Source: Rhodanobacter sp. C03
GTDB lineage: Bacteria > Pseudomonadota > Gammaproteobacteria > Xanthomonadales > Rhodanobacteraceae
DNA: 64,000 nt
Direction of reading: 5' to 3'
Assembly: GCF_002001175.1 (NCBI RefSeq)
Contig: NZ_MUNT01000001.1
Location: forward strand, 744,001 to 808,000
Position numbers and translations under genes: made by a program. The notes below the pieces were generated by a model that made no database searches, was not told the DNA's origin, and saw only the letters and a list, made by a program, of their open reading frames with translations. Shown in pieces: positions 38,337 through 47,397 of this stretch; the stretch's first letter is position 1; each line of letters opens with the position of its first letter.

Positions 38337-39572
38337 ATGATGCAGATCAAACCGATACTTGCCGCCATGCGCCATCACCGGGCTGGCACGGTGCTGATCG
38401 CGCTGCAGATCGCCTTGACCCTGGCGATCGTGTGCAACGCACTTTTCATCATCCAGCAGCGTCTGGCCCATCTTTCCGAGCCGACCGGCATCGACGAAGC
38501 CAGCCTGTTCGTGATCCATAACCAATGGGCAGGCCAGTCGTCGACGCCGCAGATCGATGCGCAGATTCAGACCGATCTGGCCACGATGCGACAGTTGCCC
38601 GCCGTGCGCGATGCCTCGCCCAGCAACTCCTACCCACTGCGTGGTGGCGGCTGGGACAACTTCATCACGTTGACACCCGAGCAGGTGCAGCCGACCACCG
38701 ATGGGTCGGTCTATCTGGGCGACGAGCAGACGATCGACACGCTGGGCGTGAAGCTGTTGGCCGGGCGCAATTTCCGCGCCGACGAGGTCGGCCGGATCGG
38801 CTTGCGCGAGGATGTCTTTCCACCCGTGGTGATCGTGACCAGGGCACTCGCCGACCGGCTGTATCCGGATGGATCGGCACTGGGCAAACCGCTCTACGCG
38901 ATGAGTCCGACACCGAGCACCATCATCGGCATCGTCGACCTGTTGCAGCGGCAGGGCGTTTCGACATGGGACACGACGTATGCCTACCAGTCGCTGTTGT
39001 GGCCAATGCGCGTGGCGGAACCGCAAGGTTTGTACTACATCGTGCGGGCCAAACCGGGCCAGCTCGCCGCCGCCATGCGCGAGGTGCCCAAGGCGCTGAA
39101 CGCACAAAATCGCATGCGCATCATCGATCCCAAGGACGGCGAGCTGAGCTTTGCCCAGGTGCGCGAACGTGCCTACGACAGCGATCGTGGCATGGCGATC
39201 CTGATGGGCATCATCAGCGCGGTGCTGCTGGCGATCACCGCTGCCGGCATCGTCGGCCTCACCAGCTTCTGGGTCGGCCAGCGGCGCAAGCAGATCGGCA
39301 TCCGCCGCGCACTGGGTGCGACCCGGCACGACATCCTCAGCTATTTCCTCACCGAGAACCTGCTGATCGGCGGCATCGGCGTGGTCCTCGGCACCTTGCT
39401 GGCGATCGGCATCAATCTGTGGATGGTCACCCAGTTCGAGATGGCGCGGTTGTCGTTGGGCTATGTGGTCATCGGCGTCATTGCTTTGTTGCTACTTGGC
39501 CAGGCGTCGGTACTGACGCCTGCATTGCGCGCATCGCGCGTATCGCCGGTGGAAGCTACGCGCTCGGTTTGA
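38337..39572 (+). CDS. FtsX/MacB-type ABC permease, pair 2, b-type
   Basis: The 411-residue b-type permease has IKPILAAMRHHRAGTVLIALQ at the start (overlapping short motifs), LSEPTGIDEASLF after helix 1, KQIGIRRALGATRHD and a SRVSPVEATRSV end. Adjacent ATGs at 38337 and 38340 are both possible starts. It is separated by 9 nt from its a-type partner and most resembles pair 1b. Confidence 0.92.
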   Translation: MMQIKPILAAMRHHRAGTVLIALQIALTLAIVCNALFIIQQRLAHLSEPTGIDEASLFVIHNQWAGQSSTPQIDAQIQTDLATMRQLPAVRDASPSNSYPLRGGGWDNFITLTPEQVQPTTDGSVYLGDEQTIDTLGVKLLAGRNFRADEVGRIGLREDVFPPVVIVTRALADRLYPDGSALGKPLYAMSPTPSTIIGIVDLLQRQGVSTWDTTYAYQSLLWPMRVAEPQGLYYIVRAKPGQLAAAMREVPKALNAQNRMRIIDPKDGELSFAQVRERAYDSDRGMAILMGIISAVLLAITAAGIVGLTSFWVGQRRKQIGIRRALGATRHDILSYFLTENLLIGGIGVVLGTLLAIGINLWMVTQFEMARLSLGYVVIGVIALLLLGQASVLTPALRASRVSPVEATRSV

Positions 39573-39599
39573 ACCATCGCTATGAAACAGGGGACAGCA

Positions 39600-40904
39600 A
39601 TGTTTGGTTATTACCTCGATCTGGCCCTGCGCAGCCTCAGGCGCAACAAGGCACTCACCGCGCTGATGGTGCTGGCGATCGCGCTGGGCATCGGCGCCAG
39701 CATGACCACGCTGACCGTGCTGCATGTGCTGTCGGGCGACCCGCTGCCGGAGCGCAGCAGCACGTTGTATTACCCGCAGGTCGATCCGCGTGACAGCGCC
39801 GGTCACGACTCCGACAAGGAGCCGATGGAGCAGGTGAGTTGGACTGACGGCATGAACCTGTTGCAGGCGAAGCGGGCCGATCGCCAGGCGCTGATGACCG
39901 GCGGCACGGTGGCGATCCAGCCGACGCAGTCCGCGCTCGACCCATTCTACGAGGACGCGCGCTTCGCCACCGCCGATTTCTTTCCGATGTTTGGTGTGCC
40001 GTTCCAGTACGGCCATGGCTGGAGCGCTGCCGATGACGACAGCAGCGCACGGCTGGTGGTGATCAGCAGCAAGTTGAACGACAAGTTGTTCGGCGGCAAG
40101 GACAGTACAGGCCAGATGCTGCGGCTGGAGGGCACGGCATTGCGCATCGTCGGTGTGCTCGGCGACTGGCGCCCGAACCCGCATTTCTACGACCTCAATG
40201 TGACCAACTATGCCGAGAGCGAGGGCGTCTATATGCCACTGTCCACCTCGCAGGATCTGCAGCTTGCGCATGATGGCTCCGTCGATTGCTGGGGCAACGG
40301 TGGGGCGGGGCCACGCCCGGACCACAGCGCAACCTGCGTGTGGCTGCAGTTCTGGGTGCAACTGGACAGCCCGGCGCAGGCTGCGGTGTACAAAGAGTTC
40401 CTGGTGCATTACTCGCAGGAACAAAAAGCGCTGGGGCGTTTCCAGCGACCGCCGAATGTGCGCCTGCGCAATCTGATGGGTTGGCTGGACTACCAGATGG
40501 TGGTGCCCGGCGACGTGCGCCTGCAGGTATGGCTGGCATTCGGCTTCCTGCTGGTGTGTCTGGTCAATACGGTGGGGCTGATGCTGGCCAAGTTCATGCG
40601 CAGGGCGGGTGAGCTGGGCGTGCGCCGTGCGTTGGGCGCCTCGCGCCGTGCGTTGTTCGCGCAGCTGTTGGTGGAGGCCGGTGTGATTGGTCTCAGCGGC
40701 GGCATCGGCGGTTTGCTGCTGGCTTTTCTGGGCCTGTGGCTGGTGCGCCAGCAACCGGCCAGCTACGCGGCGCTTGCGCATCTGGATCCCGGGATGCTGC
40801 TGACCACCTTCCTGCTGGCGCTGGGTGCGAGCCTGCTGGCCGGCCTGCTACCGGCCTGGCGCGCCTGCCAGATCACTCCTGCCCTGCAACTGAAGAGCAA
40901 CTGA
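39600..40904 (+). CDS. FtsX/MacB-type ABC permease, pair 3, a-type
   Basis: This 434-residue permease is the first of the second subgroup, which starts MF(G/A)YYLDLALRSL(R/K)RNK and has ASMTTLTVLHVLSGDPLP. Periplasmic cysteines are C230 and C246; the coupling motif is ELGVRRALGASRR and the end ITPALQLKSN. ATG 39600 is chosen because all a-type paralogs begin at this MF; AGGGGA lies upstream. Its periplasmic and linker sequence (CVWLQFWVQLD, LGRFQRPPN) is closest to that of pair 7a rather than to its neighbours. Confidence 0.92.
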   Translation: MFGYYLDLALRSLRRNKALTALMVLAIALGIGASMTTLTVLHVLSGDPLPERSSTLYYPQVDPRDSAGHDSDKEPMEQVSWTDGMNLLQAKRADRQALMTGGTVAIQPTQSALDPFYEDARFATADFFPMFGVPFQYGHGWSAADDDSSARLVVISSKLNDKLFGGKDSTGQMLRLEGTALRIVGVLGDWRPNPHFYDLNVTNYAESEGVYMPLSTSQDLQLAHDGSVDCWGNGGAGPRPDHSATCVWLQFWVQLDSPAQAAVYKEFLVHYSQEQKALGRFQRPPNVRLRNLMGWLDYQMVVPGDVRLQVWLAFGFLLVCLVNTVGLMLAKFMRRAGELGVRRALGASRRALFAQLLVEAGVIGLSGGIGGLLLAFLGLWLVRQQPASYAALAHLDPGMLLTTFLLALGASLLAGLLPAWRACQITPALQLKSN

Positions 40905-40905
40905 C

Positions 40906-42138
40906 ATGGATATCCTGCCGATTCTTTCCACCCTGCGGCGGCACAAGATCACCGCATGGCTGCTTATCCTGGAAATCGCGTTGACCTGCGCGATCGTGTG
41001 CAACGCGGTGTTCCTGGTCAGTCAGCGACTGGAGCGCATGAATCTGCCCAGCGGCATCGCCGAGCATGAGCTGGTGCAGGTCCAGCTGGCCAACATCGGC
41101 AACCGCTCCGATGCCGAGGCGCGCGCCAAAACCGATCTGGCGGCACTGCGGCAGATTCCGGGTGTGACGCAGGTGGCGCTGGTCTTCCAGATGCCATTCA
41201 CCGATGGCGGTTCGTCGAACAGCGGTATCAAGCTCGATCCGCAGCAGCGGGAGGACACGGCAGACGTCACCCAGTACATGGGTGAAAACCTGCTGTCTAC
41301 GCTGGGCACAAAGTTGGTGGCCGGGCGTGATTTCCGGCCGGACGAATTCGTCAATCTCGATACTGCCGTGGCAGCCCTGCACACCGGGGACCTCAAGGGC
41401 TTGCCGCAAGTACTGGTGGTTACCCAGGCGCTGGCCGACAGGCTATGGCCGGGGCAGAGCGCGCTGGGCAAGCAGATCTATCTGGGCCAGGGCCTTGCGT
41501 TCCGGGTGGTCGGCGTGGTGGCACACCTGGCTCGGCCGAACAGGCTGTCAAAGGGCGTCGAATACAGCACGGTATGGCCGATCAGCATGAACGTGTCGCA
41601 GGGTGCCAGCTTCCTGATCCGCTGCGCGCCGCAGGAGCGCGAGCGGGTGCTGAAATCCGCGCTGGCCGCGCTGAAGCAACTGGACCCCAATCGCGTGGTG
41701 CTGCAGAAGCGCACCTATGACGAGGCGCGCCACGCATTTTTCGCGAACGATCGCGCGATGACCGGCATCCTGGTGGGTGTGTGCCTTGCGTTGCTGATCG
41801 TCACCGCACTGGGCATTGTCGGCCTCGCCAGTTTCTGGGTGGCGCAGCGTCGACGCACCATCGGCGTGCGCCGCGCGCTCGGCGCCACCCGCGCCAACAT
41901 CCTGCATTACTTCCAGACCGAGAACTTCCTGCTCGCCACACTCGGCATCGTGCTGGGCATGGTGCTGGCCTACGGCATCAACCTGTTCCTGATGATGCAT
42001 TACGAACTGCCGCGGTTGCCGGTCATCTATTTCCCGGTGGGTGCGGCGTTGCTGTGGGTGATTGGTCAGATCGCGGTATTCGGCCCAGCACTGCGCGCGG
42101 CGGCGGTGCCACCGGTAGTCGCGACAAGGTCGGTCTGA
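40906..42138 (+). CDS. FtsX/MacB-type ABC permease, pair 3, b-type
   Basis: The 410-residue b-type permease begins MDILPILSTLRRHKITAWLL one base after the a-type stop. It has ALTCAIVCNAVFLV in helix 1, RRTIGVRRALGATRAN at the coupling helix, and the AAAVPPVVATRSV end shared by pairs 3-7. Its periplasmic domain contains no cysteine pair. Confidence 0.92.
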   Translation: MDILPILSTLRRHKITAWLLILEIALTCAIVCNAVFLVSQRLERMNLPSGIAEHELVQVQLANIGNRSDAEARAKTDLAALRQIPGVTQVALVFQMPFTDGGSSNSGIKLDPQQREDTADVTQYMGENLLSTLGTKLVAGRDFRPDEFVNLDTAVAALHTGDLKGLPQVLVVTQALADRLWPGQSALGKQIYLGQGLAFRVVGVVAHLARPNRLSKGVEYSTVWPISMNVSQGASFLIRCAPQERERVLKSALAALKQLDPNRVVLQKRTYDEARHAFFANDRAMTGILVGVCLALLIVTALGIVGLASFWVAQRRRTIGVRRALGATRANILHYFQTENFLLATLGIVLGMVLAYGINLFLMMHYELPRLPVIYFPVGAALLWVIGQIAVFGPALRAAAVPPVVATRSV

Positions 42139-42164
42139 TGCATTCCAGGAAGGGAGCTTGATGC

Positions 42165-43487
42165 ATGTTTGCCTATTATCTGGATCTGGCCGCGCGCAGC
42201 CTCAAGCGCAACAAGGTGCTCACCGCGCTGATGGTGCTTGCCATCGCGGTCGGCATCGGCGCCAGCATGACCACGCTGACCGTGATGCATCTGCTGTCGT
42301 GCGATCCGCTGCCCACGCGCAGCGGCACGTTGTTTTTCCCGCAGGTCGATCCGAACCCCTATCCAGATGGGCCGTCGCTGCCTTACGACATGATGGATTA
42401 TCGTTCGGCGGTGGATCTGTGGAGCGCGCATCGCGCCGACCGGCAGGCGCTGATCGCGCACGGCCAGCTGAAGCTGACCGCGCCGCAGGTGAATCTGCCG
42501 CCGCTGATGGCGCAGGTGCTGTCCACCACCAGCGAGTTCTTTCCGATGTTCGACGTACCGTTCCGCTATGGCCACGGTTGGTCGGCGCAGGATGATGCCA
42601 GCCGCGCGCGGGTGGCAGTGATCTCCGCGGACCTCAACAACAAGCTGTTCAACGGCGCCGACAGTGTGGGGCGCACGCTTCGGCTGAAAGACTCGGATGT
42701 GCGCATCGTCGGCGTGCTGGATGCGTGGCGCCCCTCGCCGCAATTCTATGACGTGGCGGGCGGGCGCTTCGACGATGGCCAGACCGGCGACTTCTATGGT
42801 CGCACCGAGGATGTTTTCCTGCCGCTCAACAGTTCGTCGGACATCAATCCTGTCGGTTTCAATTTCTTCACCTGCTGGAGCATGCCCCAAAGCGATGCGA
42901 CCCTGCAGACATCGCCCTGCGTGTGGATGACGCTGTGGGTACAGTTGGACAGCCCGGCCAAGGTCCGCAGCTATCGACAGTTCGTGGCCGACTATGCCGC
43001 GTTGCAGAAGTCCGCCGGTCGTTTCGCGCGCGCCGACAACACGCAGCTGCGCAGCCTGATGGGATGGCTGGACTTCAATCACGTGGTGCCCAGCGACGTG
43101 CGCCTGCAGATGTGGGTGGCTTTCGCGTTTCTGCTGATCTGCCTGTTCAATACCGTGGGCCTGCTGTTGGCGAAGTTCCTGCGCCGATCCGGCGAGATCG
43201 GGGTGCGCCGTGCGCTGGGTGCCAGTCGTGCAGCGATCATGGCGCAGTGCCTGTTCGAGGCCGGATTGATCGGTTTGCTGGGCGGCATCGGTGGTCTGCT
43301 ACTGACCTTGCTGGGGTTGTGGCTGGTGCGTCGCCAGCCGGTGGCCTATGCCGATCTGGTGCATCTGGATACGGCGATGTTCCTGGCTACGTTTGCCTTG
43401 GCGATTGCCGCCAGCCTGCTGGCTGGCCTGCTGCCTGCAATACGCGCCAGCCGGATGGCGCCGGGCCTGCAGCTGAAGATGACTTGA
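42165..43487 (+). CDS. FtsX/MacB-type ABC permease, pair 4, a-type
   Basis: The 440-residue a-type permease has the second-subgroup N-terminus MFAYYLDLAARSLKRNK, periplasmic cysteines C237 and C252, EIGVRRALGASRAA and the end MAPGLQLKMT. The periplasmic insert around 190-240 is a little longer than in the paralogs. GGAAGGGAG lies upstream of the start. Confidence 0.92.
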   Translation: MFAYYLDLAARSLKRNKVLTALMVLAIAVGIGASMTTLTVMHLLSCDPLPTRSGTLFFPQVDPNPYPDGPSLPYDMMDYRSAVDLWSAHRADRQALIAHGQLKLTAPQVNLPPLMAQVLSTTSEFFPMFDVPFRYGHGWSAQDDASRARVAVISADLNNKLFNGADSVGRTLRLKDSDVRIVGVLDAWRPSPQFYDVAGGRFDDGQTGDFYGRTEDVFLPLNSSSDINPVGFNFFTCWSMPQSDATLQTSPCVWMTLWVQLDSPAKVRSYRQFVADYAALQKSAGRFARADNTQLRSLMGWLDFNHVVPSDVRLQMWVAFAFLLICLFNTVGLLLAKFLRRSGEIGVRRALGASRAAIMAQCLFEAGLIGLLGGIGGLLLTLLGLWLVRRQPVAYADLVHLDTAMFLATFALAIAASLLAGLLPAIRASRMAPGLQLKMT

Positions 43488-43497
43488 GGACGACGAC

Positions 43498-44712
43498 ATG
43501 CAGATTCGCCCGGTTCTTTCCGCGCTGCGCAAACATCGCGTCGCCACCGTGCTGATCGCGATGGAAATCGCGCTGGCGTGTGCAGTGCTGTGCAATGCCT
43601 GCTTCCTGATCGCCAACCGTGTGCAGCAGATCCGGATTCACAGCGGCGTCGATGAGCGTGCACTGGCCGCCATCAAGCTCACCGGTTTCGATGAAAAGGA
43701 CGGCGTCGACCTCAACGCCCGCGTACTCAGCGGCCTGGCCACGATTCCCGGCATGCGGTCGGTAAGCGTGATCAACGCCGTGCCGTTCGGCGGCTCGCCG
43801 AACAACGCCGGCATCACCACGGATGCGGCGGGCAAGCAGTTCGCCGGCGTGGTGAATTTCTACACGGGCGGACCGGGCAGCTTCACGGCGTTGGGACTGC
43901 GCTTGATCGCAGGACGCGCGCCGCAGGATGACGACTATCAGCCCGTCGTTCATTTCGTACCCGACGATGCGCTGGTGTGGGTCTCGCAGTCGCTGGCTGA
44001 ACACGCGTGGCCCGGTGTCGATCCCATCGGCAAGGAGTTCTGGGTCGGCCGGCCGCACTTCAGGGTGGCGGGAGTGGTGGCGAATCTGGCGCGACCGTCT
44101 CCAGGCGAGGGCGGTCCTTCCACCATCGAATGGTCGGTTTTCGTGCCGTCCCAACCTGGCGCACATTTTGCCGGCACCTACCTCTTGCGCGCGTCGCCCG
44201 AGGAGCTTTCGCGCGTGCTGCGTGACGCGCGTGCGGCTATCGCCAAGATCGCACCCGACGCTGTGCTGGAAACCGCCACCAGCCAGAGCGTGGCCAGCCT
44301 GCGGGAAACTTTCTTTCAGCAGGACCGCACCATGGCCGGCATCCTGCTCGGCGTGATCGCAGCCATGCTGCTGGTCACCGCACTCGGCATCGTCGGCCTC
44401 GCCAGTTTCTGGGTGCAGCAGCGACGCCGGCAGATCGGCATCCGCCGTGCACTCGGCGCCACCCGCGGTGACATCTTGGGTTACTTCCAGACCGAGAACT
44501 TCTTGATCGTCACGTTCGGCATCGTGCTGGGCATGCTGCTGGCGTTCGCGCTGAACCTGCTGCTGATGACGCACTACGAATTGCCGCGGCTGCCGCTGTA
44601 TTACTTGCCGATCGGCGCATTGATCTTGTGGGGTCTGGGCCAGTTAGCCGTACTCGGCCCGGCGCTGCGCGCGGCGGCGGTGCCGCCGGTGGTGGCGACA
44701 CGATCTGTTTAA
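43498..44712 (+). CDS. FtsX/MacB-type ABC permease, pair 4, b-type
   Basis: The 404-residue b-type permease starts MQIRPVLSALRKHRVATVL, and its coupling motif is RQIGIRRALGATRGD. Its last 59 residues differ from those of pair 5b by a single residue, and a 100-nt stretch (44524-44623) differs from 47143-47242 at only two bases. The periplasmic domains of the two are clearly different. A long hairpin follows immediately after the stop. Confidence 0.92.
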   Translation: MQIRPVLSALRKHRVATVLIAMEIALACAVLCNACFLIANRVQQIRIHSGVDERALAAIKLTGFDEKDGVDLNARVLSGLATIPGMRSVSVINAVPFGGSPNNAGITTDAAGKQFAGVVNFYTGGPGSFTALGLRLIAGRAPQDDDYQPVVHFVPDDALVWVSQSLAEHAWPGVDPIGKEFWVGRPHFRVAGVVANLARPSPGEGGPSTIEWSVFVPSQPGAHFAGTYLLRASPEELSRVLRDARAAIAKIAPDAVLETATSQSVASLRETFFQQDRTMAGILLGVIAAMLLVTALGIVGLASFWVQQRRRQIGIRRALGATRGDILGYFQTENFLIVTFGIVLGMLLAFALNLLLMTHYELPRLPLYYLPIGALILWGLGQLAVLGPALRAAAVPPVVATRSV

Positions 44713-44753
44713 CTCTTCTCTACTGACGATTTCATCGCCAGTAGAGAAGAGTT
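44711..44753 (+). terminator. Perfect 15-bp hairpin between permease pairs 4 and 5 (terminator or attenuator)
   Basis: AACTCTTCTCTACTG (44711-44725) pairs perfectly with 44739-44753. An inner CGAT/ATCG stem makes the structure longer still. It begins within the stop codon of pair 4b and ends about 24 nt before pair 5a. It is the strongest inverted repeat in the array and could reduce transcription into pairs 5-7 or protect the upstream mRNA. There is no long T-run. Confidence 0.65.
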
Positions 44754-44776
44754 TGAAACTCAACGGAGTACATGGA

Positions 44777-46084
44777 ATGTTTGGCTATTACCTTGATCTC
44801 GCACTGCGCAGCCTGCGGCGCAACCAGATCCTCACCGCGTTGATGGTGCTGGCCATCGGATTGGGCATAGGTGCCAGCATGACGATGATGACCGTGCTGC
44901 ACGTGATGTCGGCCGATCCAATACCAGACCGCAGCGGCCAGTTGTTCTATCCGCACCTGGACCCCACGCCGCTGGACCGTCGCAAAAACGCACTGGCTCC
45001 CGACCCCACCGACAATATGACCTGGCCCGATGCGATGGCCTTGCTGGCGGCACATCGAGGTACGCGACAGGCGGCCATGTCAGGCGGAAATCTTGTCGCG
45101 CATCCGGAAAAAGTGAGTGCGAATCCGTTCACCATCGATGGGCGTTACACCACGGCGGACTTCTTTGCGATGTTTCGGCTGCGCTTTGTTGCGGGCCATG
45201 CGTGGACTGCCACGGACGACACCGCACGTTCCCGCGTGGTGGTGCTGAGTGAAGCGCTGAGTCGCACCTTGTTTGGCACCGACGACAGCGCGGGTCGCAT
45301 GGTGCAGCTGGGGGAGCACACATTCCGTGTCATCGGCGTTACCGCACCATGGGCGCCGCAGCCGATGTTCTACGCCGACGCCGCCGCGCATAAATTTGGC
45401 GAGTCCGACCAGTTCTTTCTGCCGCTGGCGACCGCCGTGGATTTGAAACTCGATACCAGTGGCAATGTTTCTTCGTGGAAGAAATTCAGCGGTGATCTGA
45501 CGGCATCGAGCGTCACCTGGTTGCAGTTCTGGGTGCAGTTGGACAAGCCGGACCAAGTCGCTGCGTACCGCCGTTTTCTGTTCGATTATTCGGCCCAACA
45601 AAAGGCGTTGGGCGTCTACGAGCGACCTGCCGACAGTGCGCGACTCGACAGTTTGAGGGAGCGCTTGGTCACGCTGCACCTCGTACCCGATGACCTGCGA
45701 TTGCAGAGCTGGCTGGCGCTGGGTTTTCTGATGGTTTGCATGGTCAATATCGTGGCCTTGCTGCTGGCGAAATTTCTTCGCCGTAGTGGCGAGGTGAGTG
45801 TGCGCCGTGCGCTGGGTGCGCAAAGACGGGACATCTTTGTGCAGTTCGGTGTGGAGTCGGCCTTGATCGGTTTGGTGGGTGGCGGCCTGGGTCTGCTGTT
45901 GGCGCAACTGGGGCTGTGGGGTATTCGTCGTCGGCCTGACGAATATGCGCAGCTGGCGCAGATGGATACGGCCATGCTGTTGAGTACCTTTGCGCTGGCC
46001 GTGGTGGCCAGCGTGCTGGCTGGGCTGCTGCCCGCATGGCGCGCCTGCCATATCGCGCCTGCACTTCAATTGAAAACCCTGTGA
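44777..46084 (+). CDS. FtsX/MacB-type ABC permease, pair 5, a-type
   Basis: The 435-residue permease starts MFGYYLDLALRSLRRNQ at ATG 44777, with GGAG 9 nt upstream. It lacks both periplasmic cysteines that are conserved in pairs 1-4 and 7; the equivalent region reads NVSSWKKFSG...VTWLQFWVQLD. The coupling motif is altered to EVSVRRALGAQRRD and the end is IAPALQLKTL. Codon use is slightly less GC-rich than in pairs 1-3. Confidence 0.92.
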   Translation: MFGYYLDLALRSLRRNQILTALMVLAIGLGIGASMTMMTVLHVMSADPIPDRSGQLFYPHLDPTPLDRRKNALAPDPTDNMTWPDAMALLAAHRGTRQAAMSGGNLVAHPEKVSANPFTIDGRYTTADFFAMFRLRFVAGHAWTATDDTARSRVVVLSEALSRTLFGTDDSAGRMVQLGEHTFRVIGVTAPWAPQPMFYADAAAHKFGESDQFFLPLATAVDLKLDTSGNVSSWKKFSGDLTASSVTWLQFWVQLDKPDQVAAYRRFLFDYSAQQKALGVYERPADSARLDSLRERLVTLHLVPDDLRLQSWLALGFLMVCMVNIVALLLAKFLRRSGEVSVRRALGAQRRDIFVQFGVESALIGLVGGGLGLLLAQLGLWGIRRRPDEYAQLAQMDTAMLLSTFALAVVASVLAGLLPAWRACHIAPALQLKTL

Positions 46085-46092
46085 GACCCGTG

Positions 46093-47331
46093 ATGAACCT
46101 TCCGCTCCAGCCCATACTTGCCAGCCTGCGCCATCACCGCCTCACCACCGCGCTGTTGATGCTGCAGGTCGCGTTGACTTGCGCCATCGTCTGCAACGTG
46201 GCTTTCATGATCGTCACTCGATGGGGCGAGGTGCGCATCGACAGTGGCATCGATGAAACATCCTTGTCCATGCTCGAAAGTCAGGGCGTCAAGGCAGACG
46301 CGACCCCATGGATCCACCACGCGGAAGATCTGACCGCACTACGCGGTATACCGGGCGTGACCGCGGCCGTCGCGGTGGACACCTTGCCTTTGGGCGGTAG
46401 CGAAAGTTCAACCGGAGCCTGTGCCAGTAGCGAGGCGATGGAGGCTGCCATCAAGGCGAATTCGATAGATGGTCAGTCCGCCTGCGCCGAGTTCGCGACG
46501 TTGGCCGGTTCGCCCGGTGAACTCGCTGCACTCGGTTTGAAGTTGATCGCCGGGCGTGACTTCCTGCCCGATGACTACAAGACGGGTGACATCAGTGCCG
46601 CCATCATCAGCCGCGAGCTGGCCGAGCGTCTTTACCCCGGTGCGCAAGCACTGGGCAAGAGCCTCTACAACGGTTCGGACACCCCCGTCCGTATCGTAGG
46701 CATTGTGGATACCTTGCTGCGTCCGTATTTGCGCGACGCAGGCATCAACCAGTTCACCATGCTGTGGCCACAGTTGCCCAATGACAACAGCGTCACCTAT
46801 CTCTTGCGTAGTGCGCCGCGGGACAGTGAACGTGTGCTCAAGGCCGCCGTAGCCGTACTCAACAAGGTGAACCCGCAACGGATCATTCCGGCAAAAAGAG
46901 TTCGTACTTATACGCAAATGCGTGACAGCTATTTTCAGCGTGACACCACCATGATCGGCTTGCTGCTGGCCTCGGCTTTGGGCCTGTTTTTTGTCACCGC
47001 GTTGGGCATCGCCGGCCTTGCCAATTTCTGGGTGCAGCAGCGCACGCGTCAGATCGGCATCCGCCGCGCGATCGGTGCCACCCGCGGCGACATCCTGCGC
47101 TACTTCCAGACCGAGAATTTCCTGATCGTCAGCGGCGGAACCGTGCTGGGCATGCTGCTGGCGTCCGCGCTGAACCTGCTGCTGATGACGCACTACGAAT
47201 TGCCGCGGCTGCCGCTGTATTACCTGCCGATCGGCGCATTGATTCTGTGGGGACTGGGCCAGCTGGCCGTGCTCGGTCCGGCGCTGCGCGCGGCAGCGGT
47301 GCCGCCGGTGGTGGCAACGCGATCGGTGTGA
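46093..47331 (+). CDS. FtsX/MacB-type ABC permease, pair 5, b-type
   Basis: The 412-residue b-type permease begins MNLPLQPILASLRHHRL. It has a cysteine pair of its own in the periplasmic domain (C110 and C131), absent from most b-types. The C-terminal membrane part is nearly identical to that of pair 4b. The coupling motif is RQIGIRRAIGATRGD. Confidence 0.92.
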   Translation: MNLPLQPILASLRHHRLTTALLMLQVALTCAIVCNVAFMIVTRWGEVRIDSGIDETSLSMLESQGVKADATPWIHHAEDLTALRGIPGVTAAVAVDTLPLGGSESSTGACASSEAMEAAIKANSIDGQSACAEFATLAGSPGELAALGLKLIAGRDFLPDDYKTGDISAAIISRELAERLYPGAQALGKSLYNGSDTPVRIVGIVDTLLRPYLRDAGINQFTMLWPQLPNDNSVTYLLRSAPRDSERVLKAAVAVLNKVNPQRIIPAKRVRTYTQMRDSYFQRDTTMIGLLLASALGLFFVTALGIAGLANFWVQQRTRQIGIRRAIGATRGDILRYFQTENFLIVSGGTVLGMLLASALNLLLMTHYELPRLPLYYLPIGALILWGLGQLAVLGPALRAAAVPPVVATRSV

Positions 47332-47345
47332 ATGTTTGAAATGTC

Positions 47346-47371
47346 ACTCCTCCCGATGACTTGGGAAGAGT
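47346..47371 (+). promoter_or_regulatory. Imperfect hairpin between permease pairs 5 and 6
   Basis: ACTCCTCCC (47346-47354) pairs with GGGAAGAGT (47363-47371) with one mismatch and an 8-nt loop. It follows the same TTTGAAA(T/C) sequence as flanks the pair 4-5 hairpin, so it may be a degraded relative of it. Confidence 0.4.
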
Positions 47372-47397
47372 CTGCACGGCAACGCGAAGGATCAACC

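Noticed and set aside
37242..39329. A 695-codon minus-strand open frame across permeases 2a and 2b
   Set aside because: Low-complexity composition (His, Gln, Arg, Asp), no domain, and it is antisense to two clearly coding genes.
44753..44776. Longer N-termini of permeases 5a, 6a and 7a upstream of the conserved MF start
   Set aside because: The extra residues are unrelated among paralogs and overlap hairpins or the preceding gene; ribosome binding sites favour the MF starts.
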